DNA from: Conchocele bisecta
Taxonomy: Eukaryota > Mollusca > Bivalvia > Lucinida > Thyasiridae
DNA length: 64,000 nucleotides
Assembly (NCBI GenBank): GCA_029237695.1
Contig: CM055267.1
Location: 11,869,043-11,933,042 of the forward strand
Direction of reading: 5' to 3'
Shown: positions 33,942 through 45,400 of the stretch, piece by piece
Position numbering within the stretch: position 1 is the first letter of the stretch
How the letters are laid out: every line of letters starts with the position of its first letter
Translations under genes and position numbers: made by a program
The notes under the pieces: generated by a model
Told to the model about the DNA's origin: nothing
Database searches by the model: none
The model's input: only the letters and a program-made list of their open reading frames with translations

Positions 33942-34209
33942 ATTATACCCACTTTTTTTGGGAAAAAAAATGGGTATATTGTTTTCGTCACGGGTGTCCG
34001 TCCGTCCGTCCGTCCGTCCGTCCGTACGGACATTATACCCACTTTTTTTGGAGAAAAAAAATGGGTATATTGTTTTCGTCACGGGTGTCCGTCCGTCCGT
34101 CCGTCCGTACGGACATTATACCCACTTTTTTTGGAGAAAAAAAATGGGTATATTGTTTTCGTCACGGGTGTCCGTCCGTCCGTACGTCCGTACGTCCGTC
34201 GCGTTTCTT
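33942..34209 (+). repeat. Triplicated element leader with TCCG microsatellites
   Basis: Three copies of ATTATACCCACTTTTTTTGG...AAAAAATGGGTATATTG followed by (TCCG)n start at 33942, 34032 and 34115. Length differences come from the TCCG runs. The leader contains the inverted pair TATACCCA/TGGGTATA. Confidence 0.8.
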
Positions 34210-34862
34210 GTAACTCGAAAAACTTTTTCACCTTCATACCTACGCGCCTGATATTTGGTATGTAGCTTCGTTATCATGTGCAGATGCGCAAAGTGAATTC
34301 GGATTTTTGATCCGACCCTCCATCATGGATTATCTCCCCCTTTCGGACTCAGAATTTCCCATTTTTTCCGTGTAACTCGAAAAACTTTTTCACCTTCATA
34401 CCTACGCGCCTGATATTTGGTATGTAGCTTCGTTATCATGTGCAGATGCGCAAAGTGAATTCGGATTTTTGATCCGACCCTCCATCATGGATTATCTCCC
34501 CCTTTCGGACTCAGAATTTCCCATTTTTTCCTTGTAACTCGAAAAACTTTTTCTCCTTCATACCTACGCGCCTCATATTTGCTATGTAGCTTCGTTATCA
34601 TGTGCACATGCGCAAAGTGAATTCGGATTTTTCATCCGACCCTCCATCATGGATTATCTCCCCCTTTCGGACTCAGAATTTCCCATTTTATCCTTGTAAC
34701 TCGAAAAACTTTTTCACCTTAATACCTACGCGTCTGATATTTGGTTCGTAGCTTCGTTTTGATGTGCTGATGCGCAAAGTGAATTCAGATTTTTTATCCG
34801 ACCCTCCATCATGGATTACCTCCCCCTTTCGGACTTAGCATTTGGGGAAAGTGGGTATATTG
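34210..34862 (+). repeat. 162-base tandem array, four units
   Basis: Units starting GTAACTCGAAAAACTTTTTC at 34210, 34372, 34534 and 34696, an exact 162-base period. The block ends AAAGTGGGTATATTGCGATG, which mirrors the TATACCCACTT leader at 33942, so 33942-34862 is probably one element with inverted ends and amplified interior. Confidence 0.85.
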
Positions 34863-35469
34863 CGATGGCGCGCCATCGACTTTTTCTAGTTCTTACTATT
34901 ACACAGTCTTTACTGAATTCTCAAACATTTTAACAAACGGTCAACAAACCCTACATATATCAGACTTTGTATATAAATTTGATGAAAACAAGGCATAGCA
35001 CGCTGTTGTCTGATGTATCCCCATCATGTTGCATCAAATTTTATTCATTTATTTGTCATATTATTAGAGGTATGTGTCAAATGCAGGTAAGAGGTAAAAC
35101 TGGCTGATGGCTTGTACACACTAAGATGGCCGACATGGCAACTCCATGCACTGTGTGGGATATAGTAAGAAGAAAATATTCACATGTATACTATGCATAT
35201 ATCCCTTCACATTTACGAAGCAATTATGCATGAATAATTGGATTATCAGGGACACCACGGGTCCTTGATGCCAGTATTATCAGGATGGCAATCGGGGATT
35301 CGGTCCTTAAACATGCCACATATCTTGTGAATTTCTCACCTGTTCTCACCCACAAGACAATACACACTGGCTGTTGTAGAGAGATGGCTGTTGTAGAGTG
35401 GTGACCATTCTGGAGGTTTTATAGCATGTATTTGTCTGACTCGGCCATCACAATTTCATGTCTACAATT
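34863..35469. other. No gene seen
   Basis: AT-rich, no repeat family recognised, no supported open frame. Confidence 0.45.
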
Positions 35470-35708
35470 GAGAAACACCATGTGAATATGTACCTTCGGA
35501 CATCTGCATAATTTCATAAAATTTACAATATTTTTCATAAATAAAGTCAAAAGTTGACAAAATGTTCAGAGTACATGCGGAATTCCACATGTACTCTGAA
35601 ATTTGTTTTCAACTTTTGATGCCATTTCTAGCAAATATTGTAAAATTTGTAAACGTATTTCATGAAATTACGCAGAGGTCCGAAGGTACAAAATCACATG
35701 GCGTATCT
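35470..35708. mobile_element. Palindromic MITE, family F (uninterrupted)
   Basis: ATGTGAATATGTACCTTCGG at the left mirrors GTCCGAAGGTACAAAATCAC at the right. The centre AGAGTACATG/CATGTACTCT is palindromic. This copy shows what 27609-28611 looked like before it was interrupted. Confidence 0.78.
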
Positions 35709-35934
35709 GAATTGCCCATAGAACAGTACTGTTAGGTAGTTATATTAAAAAGCAGTCAAACCATTGTCTCATGTTAACTAAATTTATGCCAGATCAAATT
35801 CAGTAAATTTCTCTCATTTCTTCAGGAAAGTACCGTATGTTGTGGCACTCATTTGAATGTTCACTTTTATGGGAAAACAATAGAAATGCTTTGAAATTGT
35901 TACCAAACAGTCTCTACCTGTATATGTGTTTGTG

Positions 35935-36155
35935 AGTGGAGAAATGTGGCTTATGTTGTTTTGCGACCAGTGTAGATCCAGATCAGCTAATGCATCTGCA
36001 CAGTCTGATCAGGATCTGCACTGTTAGCTATTCCATCAACAATAAATAAGAAATATAGAACGTTATCAGGCTACAGGAGTGTACCGTACTATTTGATCAG
36101 GAGCTACACTGGTCAAAAATCACATAAGCCCATTTCTTCAGTCACAGCCACGTGT
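35935..36155. mobile_element. Palindromic MITE, family D
   Basis: GTGGAGAAATGTGGCTTATG and CATAAGCCCATTTCTTCAGT ends. CCAGTGTAGATCCAGATCAG and GATCAGGAGCTACACTGG form the inner arms. It lies about 60 bases upstream of the first visible FAM234-like exon. Confidence 0.7.
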
Positions 36156-36214
36156 GATAAGTTTGTTAATTTTACACAAAATACCATTCAGTCCATCCAT
36201 CCATTGACCCCCAG

Positions 36215-36406
36215 GTGACGATATTGAGTGGCAAAGACGGCAGTGTGCTGTGGACCCTCGAGTCGACAAACTGCCAGATGGTGTCCGACCTCACGATAAA
36301 AACAGCCGACCCCCACAGGGACATGTTCCTCTACAGGGTTAAAGGTCGCGAGTTCAAGTTCAAGTTCAATGCCAACGGAACAATCACAAGGCTCGGGGAT
36401 AAACAG
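36215..36406 (+). CDS. FAM234-like exon a (64 codons)
   Basis: Acceptor TTGACCCCCAG, donor CAG|GTACAA. Reads VTILSGKDGSVLW through RLGDKQ in phase 0 at both ends. Clearly coding composition against an AT-rich background. Confidence 0.75.
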
Positions 36407-39400
36407 GTACAATATATACAAGGTTTAAATGCTCATTAAAAAGATTTAGTACAAGAAAAATAACTTCCATGTACATGGCACAAACTTTATTACACATTTA
36501 AAAATCGGTAGATAATTTATTTTTAGAGCGCCTGCCAAAGGAAGGAGTGCTTATGTCCTACCCTCGGCGGTGTAGTCCGTGTCTGTCCGTCCATCCGTCT
36601 GTCCATCTTCCAAAATTTGAAAACTTAACGTTGGGGGAAATTTGTTATAATTTCTATTCCCTTTCACACAATTTCTTGATATTTCACACAGTCAAGGTCA
36701 CAATTTTGGTGCGTTTACATAAGGAAAAATTGATTTTAATTTTATTCCCCGGATGGTAGTCAGTGGATTCTTTATACCCCCACAAACAAAGCAACATGAT
36801 GGGGATACATCAGTCAACTTGTCGGTCGGTCTGTCGGTCGGTCTGTCGGTCTGTTGGAAATTCCCTTCCGTGTTTGAAATTCCCTTCCGCTCTATATCTT
36901 CTACACCCATGCATGGATTTCTCATGATGAGAAGGTGTGTCGCGATCAATAACCATGCACCTACGTCCAAGGTCAAGGTCACAGTTGAAGGTCAAAGGTC
37001 AAACCTATCGAAATTCCCTTCCGCTCTATATCTTCTACACCGATGCATGGATTATCAAATGGCTTGGCACAAATGTTTCTCATGATGAGAAGGTGTGTCA
37101 CGATCAATCCACAGCACCTACGTCCAAGGTCAAGGTCACAGTTGAAGGTCAAAGGTCAAACATATTGAAATTCCCTTCCGCTCTATATCTTCTACACCGA
37201 TGCATGGATTATCAAATGGCTTGGCACAAATGTTTCTCATGATGAGAAGGTGTGTCGCGATCAATAACCACGCACCTACGTCCAAGGTCAAGGTCACAGT
37301 TGAAGGTCAAAGGTCAAACCTATGGAAATTCCCTTCCGCTCTATATCTTCTACACCGATGCATGGATTATCAAATGGCTTGGCACAAATGTTTCTCATGA
37401 TGAGAAGGTGTGTCGCAATCAATAACCACGCACCTACGTCTAAGGTCAAGGTTACAGTTGAAGGTCAAAGGTCAAACCTATCGAAATTCCCTTCTGCTCT
37501 ATATCTTCTACACCGATGCATGGATTATCAAATGGCTTGGTACAAATGTTTCTCATGATGAGAAGGTGTGTTGCGATCAATAACCACGCACCTACGTCCA
37601 AGGTCAAGGTCACAGTTGAAGGTCAAAGGTCAAGCCTATTGAAATTCCCTTCCGCTCTATATCTTCTACACCGATGCATGGATTATCAAATGGCTTGGCA
37701 CAAATGTTTCTCATGATGAGAAGGTGTGTCGCGATAAATAACCACGCACCTACGTCCAAGGTCACAGTTGAAGGTCAAAGGTCAAACCTATTGAAATTCC
37801 CTTCCGCTCTATATCTTCTACACCGATGCATGGATTATCAAATGCCTTGGCACAAATGTTTCTCAGGATGAGAAGGTGTGTCGCGATCAATAACCACGCA
37901 TCTACGTCCAGATAAACTGCATAGTTTGTGTACACAACTCTTCTGAAACCGTTCAGTGGATTGATCTGAAACTATACACACTTTTTATGCCGAACAAATA
38001 TTTTTTTTACAAAAATATCATCCTTTTAACTTAGCCATTTTTTTCTATTTTTATTAAATTGATTTATTGCGTTCTTGACAAACTCGGCACAGAGTTTTTA
38101 ATCAAAATCATATTAATCCATTACTCGTGTAAGATCCTCTATAACTGATGAATGAATTTTCAAATGTTTTCAGATTATCTCATTTTCATTGACCACGTAC
38201 GCAGGTAAAAGGTCAATGTCACACATCTCTAAGACCAGCATTAAATAATGATCATGAAATTTTTATTCAAACCTATATAACTCTTCTAATGTTAAGCTAT
38301 TTGTAAGTCCAACTCTTTGTGGGGGTATTATGATCACTCCTGTGATGGTTCTAGTTGGATTTGACACCGAACATCGTCCGCGTCGGTGTCTGCCGCAGAC
38401 ATTTCTTGTCCGGAGCATAACTCGATTACCGTTTGGAATATTTTCATGAAACTTCACACATGCATAGATCATGACGCAAAGGTGTGTCGTGTGCAAGAAT
38501 AACAACTCTTGCGTCACTAATTTATTAGTTATCTCTCTTTGTTTTTATTGCACACTGATTTCGTGTCCATAGCATAACTCGCACATATCCATAGCATAAC
38601 TCGCACACCCTTTGGAATATTTTCATGAAACTTCACATATGCGTAGACCACAACCCAAAGGTGTGTCACACGCATAATGACAACTCTTGCGTCGCTAATT
38701 TTTTTGTTACCTCCCTTGATTTGTTTGCGCACTTATTTTGTGTCCGGAGCATAACTCACATACCCTTTGGAATATTTTCATGAAACTTCATAGTTGAATC
38801 TGGTTATACCCCTTATGTGAGTATTACGATATTCGTAATCCTATTTTAGAGGAAGGGGCCAAATGACTTTGGTGTGGTATGGACCTGGCACCAGGTCAGG
38901 TTATTCTAATTTCAGGGCTGAATATATTTGTTCTCGATGTAAATATTCCGTTCTGATTTTGGGATTTTCCCCCCAATGCAACAGGTTAAAATGGGATCGA
39001 ACCCGTTTGCCCGGCCTTACATGACCTTAGCTGTTGATAGGCCATTAAACACTAATAAACAAACAAACAAACACATGCATCGACCAAGTGTGTCGCGCAT
39101 ATGACAACTCTTGCCATACTAATATTAACTAAGCATTACTCAAATACTCTTCGGAATTTTTTCACGATACTTATGTGTAGGCCATGACCCAAAGGTGTGT
39201 CGCGTGCAAGAACTCTTGACAACTCTTGCCTGACTAATTTTTGAGTTATCTCTCTTTGTTTTGTTCACATCCTGAATTCTTGTCTTTAGCATAACTTGAA
39301 TACCCTTTGGAATATTTTCATGAAACTTCACACTTGCTAAAACCATGACCAAAAGGTGTGTCTAATGCAAGAAAGACAACTCTCACCTTACTAACATATT

Positions 39401-42400
39401 AGTTATCTCCCTTTTGTTTTTATGGTGGCTGCCTGTAGCTTCAGACGAGCAATATGAAACCATATTGACTTTGTAGAATCACAATAACGTATTTGTCATA
39501 CCGCAGATTCTTTATATTTCTTTATAATTCTCCAGAATTTAGTTTATATGTGTTGGTACATATTTAACGTCCTAGAAATATGGTGCCAACCGGATGTCAT
39601 GCCGACATAAACGAGTAGAAATTTGTTAATAACTTGATAATTTCTGGACCGATTTTCAAAATATAACTTTTGTTTTCTTAGTTAGGTCATTTCCAGCCCA
39701 TATGGCTATGTTTTTGGAGGTGATTTCCATTTTTTCCGTTTTTGATTCGGCCTCGAGAGCTAATATTAGCTCATATTACCCATCAAGCTGACCAATCAAA
39801 ACATGAGAAATTTATCTGCGGTATGACAAATGTACTTACTACTAACCCTGAGATTGATAAGTCGCTGGAGAGCATATTTTACAGCAATGGCTCTTCTACA
39901 TTTCTGTCACAAAATGGGGCTTAACCCTTACAACACTACATACCTATAGCAATGTTTGCAAACAATGTATGTCCGACTGAGCCGGCTCGTAGGGAGCCGT
40001 CTGATCAGGATCTGCACCTTTTGCAATTAATTATCATATTTTTTAAACAAAAACACTCCCCATTTTTAGTGTCCCTTTCGAAGGAAGGAGTGCTTATGTC
40101 GTACCCTGGCGTCGTACGACGTAGTCAGCATCTGTTCGTCCGTCTGTCCGGGTGCACGATCGGGGTCTTGGATGGTGGTTGGATGTGTGGTCTAAGACAA
40201 AAGAAAACAACTTATTCCGTAACAACTTAAGACTATTGTTTCTTAGGTGGTCATTCTTTTGTTTGAAAACAATGGATGTACCATGTGTATCATAGGAGTG
40301 TCCGTCTGTCCGTCTGTCCGAGCTTACAAATGGATACATATGTGGCTAGGAGAACAATAGGTTATGTAATATTCTATTGTTCCGTGATTTTATGTGGCTA
40401 AAAATGGGTTTATGTGGCTACACAATAGGGATGAGCAAAGGAAAAGGTTAGGGTTAGCCACATAAGTATCCATTTGTAGGAACGTCCGTCCGTCCGTCCG
40501 TCCGTCCGTCCGGGCACACATTAGGGTACTTATGTGGCTAGCCCCACAGGGTTATGGACTTGGTAAAGGATAGGGTTGGTTAAAATTAGCCACCTAAAAA
40601 ATCCTTTTATGTGGCTAAAAATCGTTTTATGTGGCTAATATTTAACATGTGATAAGCCACATAAGTATAGTAATGTAAGAACGTCCGTCCATCTGTCCGT
40701 CAGTCTTAAAAAATTTGAAAACTTACCATTGGGGAAAATTTGTTATAATTTCTGTTTCCTTTCACCAAACGTCTAGATATTTCATACATGCCTTTTCTTA
40801 ATGATTCTCTATCGTACTGTGACAAATCTACGACCGTCATACTCCCGCTAACCCCAAGGTCAATGTCACAATCTTAGTGTATTCATAAATTTAACGTTGA
40901 GGGAAATTTGTTATAATTTATGTTTCCTTTCACCCCACTTCATGATATTTCACACATACCTTTCTCTAATGATGCTCTATCATGCTGTGAAAAATCCACA
41001 ACCATCATACCCCCGCTAACCCCAAGGTCGAGGTGACAATCTTAGTGTGTTCATAAATTTAACGTAGAGGGAAATTTGTTATAATTTCTGTTTCCTTTCA
41101 CCAAACGTCATGATATTTCATACATGCTTTTCTCCAATGATTTCTATCATGCTGTGTAAAATCCATGACAGTCATACCCCCGCTAACCCTAAGGTCAAGG
41201 TAATCTTCATAAACTTAACGTTGAGGGAAATTTGGTCTAATTTCTGTTTCCGATCACCAAACGTCTTGATATTTTACACATGCCTATTATGCTGTGACAA
41301 ATCTACGATCGTCTGACCCCCGCTAACCCCAAAGGATTCATAAATTTAACGTTGAGGGAAATTGTTATAATTTCTGTTTCCTTTCACCACACTTCTCGAT
41401 AGTTAAACATTCCTTCTTCTAATGGTTTTCTATCATTCTGTGACAAAGCTACGATCCTCATTCCCTCGCTAATTTCAAGGTCAAGGTCAAGGTCACAATT
41501 TTAGTGTGTTCACAAAATTTACCGTGGGGAAAATTTGTTTCTATTTCTGTTTCCGTTCACGCTGCTTCTTGATATTTCACACATGCCTTGCTCTGAATCC
41601 TCTACCATGCTGTGACAATTCCATGATTCTCTGCTCTCCGCTGATCCCAAGGTCAAGCAACACCAGGCGCGCTTTGTTCTCTTCTGACACTTGTTATTTT
41701 TCCCCTCCGTAAAGTCTTGAGAACTGTTTTGTGACGATTGGAATGGTCGAAAAATTAACTTATCACAGCCTATTTCAGTTATTTAGTGTTGAAAAAAGAG
41801 TTAAAATTCAGTTTTTTCTATTGGCTACTCAACCAGGCAGACTGACTATGATCTCATTATTGAAGCATGCTGATTTTTTTTCAGAAAATTGTTCTCAGAT
41901 TCTGCTTATAAAACTTTTTGAGCCAGTTCTCCAGACCTGTGCTCAAAATCAGGCAGTTTGATTGGCCGAGACTGAACACAGCTCAGTCACGACCAATCCA
42001 ACTTCCTGATTTTGAGCATGTGAACGAAGTAGATTCTCAGACAGTTTGATAATGACTTGCTCAGATCCACATACAGAAGAGTTATTGTCACAGGGCGAGG
42101 AAACCCGGGACCCGGGACCTCTGGTTTACAGGACCATCACTCTAACCGACTGAGCTAGCCGGACATGAATACACACCTCCCTATAGTGAGTTACCGTACC
42201 GTGACATACTTCCCCGCCAAATTGAAATTTGTCCCCGAATTCTATATCTAATTCGTCTCGGAATTCCATATTTGTTGGTACATTTTGGGTAGCATTTATG
42301 AGTCACGGCCCCACTTTGGGCACCAAATGTCACAGGGCGAGAAAAATGTGCATCGGCCCCGGGCTCAAACCCGGGACCTGGTTTACAGGACCATCGCTCT

Positions 42401-45400
42401 AACCGACTGAGCTAGCCGGGCACGAATACACACCTGCCTATAGTAAGTTACGTACCGTGACATAATTGCCCTTGTTACAGCGGCGGCATGGTGGAGATGA
42501 ATCTGGAAGGAAGAACATTGTTCCCATCGTAAACGGATCTCTGGGTGAGTGAATCATTCATTGCCATGGTAATTGTCTGAATACATTGACTGTGAGTATA
42601 TATAAATGATGTGCCTGACATTCTTACTGAGCCATATATTTGAGATATTGTTACCATCGTCTATTAACCATTTCAGAACCACAAGACTAATGCTTGCAAA
42701 CCGCTCAATCATCGTCTATGGGTGAAGAGTTTTCAAAATTGTTATAATGGAAGTCGTCGCTTAATCCAAGATTTAGGTTTAGTGATACTGGTAGCCGAAA
42801 TAGCGATGCTGAGATGTTGGCAACTAAGAGGTTCAGAAGAAATTATTTGTACTACATGTTTGTGTTTATAAATATTGGAGCAAATGTAAAATAGTATTGT
42901 GTGTTTTCGCGTTATCAGTTCATTCTGGTTACTAATTTCAAAATCTTACCGCTAACTTAGAAAATGGCCTTTACATTGAAGTTTGTCCAGGCCACAAGGA
43001 GTCAAATGTCTACAGACTCCAAGGGGCCAAATGTCAAGTTTACTCGGTTGGATATTTTATTGCTGCAGTATAATATGACGTTCTTTCAATATAAACAATA
43101 TTCCACTATATTTCGAGATATCATAGCGGAAAGTGTCACCTGATAAACAAAACAATATACTTTTGTCCTCTGAATCAGCAATAACAGGCTTTGCTCTAAA
43201 ACAGTAGGAATTCCAGGGCAAGCCTCATAATAATTCCTGCACATTTCTTCATCTCAACTCACGTGAGTTGCGTCAGCATGGTATTCTCTATAATATAGAT
43301 GTACATGTGTATGTATTTGTCCAGACGACTCGTTGCGTCTGGACTACCTGCGACACCATGTGGTGTGTGAAGACGACCTGTCCAGTTACCAGAATGAAGT
43401 GTTCCTCATGGACCATGGCAGTCAGGTCCTCCCCTACCACGTGCTAACCCTGCCCTCCACCAGATACTACTACAGTAAGTACTCACAGTGTGGGGGTGAC
43501 CTGTCCAGTTACCAGGATGAAGTGTTCCTCATGGACCATGGCAGTCAGGTCCTCCCCTACAGGGCTTCTAAAATGTTCAGTTTGTCGGTTCTGGACCGAT
43601 TTTTGAACTCTGACTGATGGAGATTTGAAAACTAGTCTTAAAAATCGGTCCGAGAAAAATTGCCAGTTGGCTGCTATTTCGCTATAAACCTTGTAAATTT
43701 ACCGTTTGTGACCACCAAGTAATGTCCATTTTATGACACATATCCGCGGGCCATATCCGTCGGGTGTAAAACTCGCTGTGTATTCAGTTTCTCCTAGTAT
43801 CGATTTTCTTAACACACGCGTGATAATTGGGACAGGTGTATAGCAGCTTAGTGACTTAAATACACTGGCTTCAGCGTAAAGATACGAGAGTTCCTAGACT
43901 CGACATTTCTGATGATGTTAAAATATAATAAAGAAACCATGCACTGTGTTTATCTGTGTTCGTAATATTTAACCGCAAGTAACTGACACGGACTATCGGC
44001 CCGAGCTATTCCATATTAAGTTAGGAACTGTTACATTACGCTGTATTAGGGGTCATTTTTGTGTATATAAAATGTACATGTACGTAGGAATGCCGCAGAT
44101 CCTGATGAGCCGGCTCACGTGATCTACAATTCGCAAACATTTTGATAAATGACAAGGTACATCTGTCGTGTTAAAAGCGTGACTCATCAGGGATTAGGGA
44201 TCAATGGAAGTCCTAAATCACACCGCCGATTTACTTTGAACTCGATCTGAGAGTTAAAGAAACACTGAATGTTAATTAAATTGTACAATTAATTGTTTAA
44301 CACATAATTCAATTAAATTGATGCGTTTGCAGCTAGCCAAATTAGGCCGACAATTTATTTTGAAGTCTGTGTGAACAGTGATAATAGCATACTTAGCAAT
44401 GAATCACGAGTTGGGTATATAACGCATTTTTTTTCTATGTAGTCCGGCATTCAATTATTATTGAAATGGCACAACAAACTATTTTGTTGTTATTCACAAA
44501 GACAACTTACCGGCTTGGTAACCCGGCAGAGAGTAGAGATCGGGCCGACACCCCGAACGTGAAAGAAAACCGGAGTGGCGACCCGGTTAGGGCTGGCAAC
44601 CCAAATGTATATATATCGGGCTGGCAACCCAAGGGAGAATGAAAACCGGTGTGGCGACCCGGTTCTAAGCGATTCTGACGGGACTCTACTCGCAAACGTA
44701 GTGGCTAGCTGCAGTACAACGCAATTTTATTTAAAACACGACACACACCTCAACAATAAATAAATAAAAGACGAAACAAGAAACAGATTTGTAAATTTTT
44801 TATTTATTTTAGTCTACCGAAAATGTACCGGCAATCAATCGGCATCACGTCACAATTAGTCTCTGTCGTTTCGCATTTTTTCCGTCTTTGTGCTATTTAG
44901 GTACACCACGTCACCCGGTGCATACACAATTTTGTCCACTTTTGTTGTTTATAAACACGACTTATTTATCCCAATACAACATTTATCCCATTATTTCTAG
45001 TACTTTGTTTGAACGTCGAAATTTCAGTTAAAGTTTTAATAGAGCGGGATGGGGAGAGGGGGAGGGTTTGCTCCATCAGCTTCAGGCCGACAATGGCCGA
45101 CAGTGTTACGTCTGCACTCTGGACCGATTGGCATTCTGAAATTTTAGAAGCCCTGCTCCCCTACCACGTGGTCACCCTGCCCTCCACCAGATACTACTAC
45201 AGTAAGTACACACAGTGTAGGGGTGACCTGTCCAGTTACCAGGGTGGGGTGTTCCTCATGGACGATGGCAGTCAGGTCCTCCCCTACCACGTGGTCACCC
45301 TGCCCTCCACCAGATACTACTACAGTAAGTACCCACAGTGTAGGGGTGACCTGTCCAGTTACCAGGGTGGGGTGTTCCTCATGGACGATGGCAGTCAGGT

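Noticed and set aside
33885..34265. Frames with RPSVRPSVRTDI repeats
   Set aside because: Translation of (TCCG)n microsatellites and the triplicated leader.
36937..37871. Repeated MHGLSNGLAQMFLMMRRCVA-type frames
   Set aside because: One per 158-base satellite unit; the same frames appear on the minus strand in the twin element at 60717-61435.
41731..41961. 76-residue plus-strand frame
   Set aside because: Spans a palindromic repeat (GCTCAAAATCAGG) and has no splice or start support.
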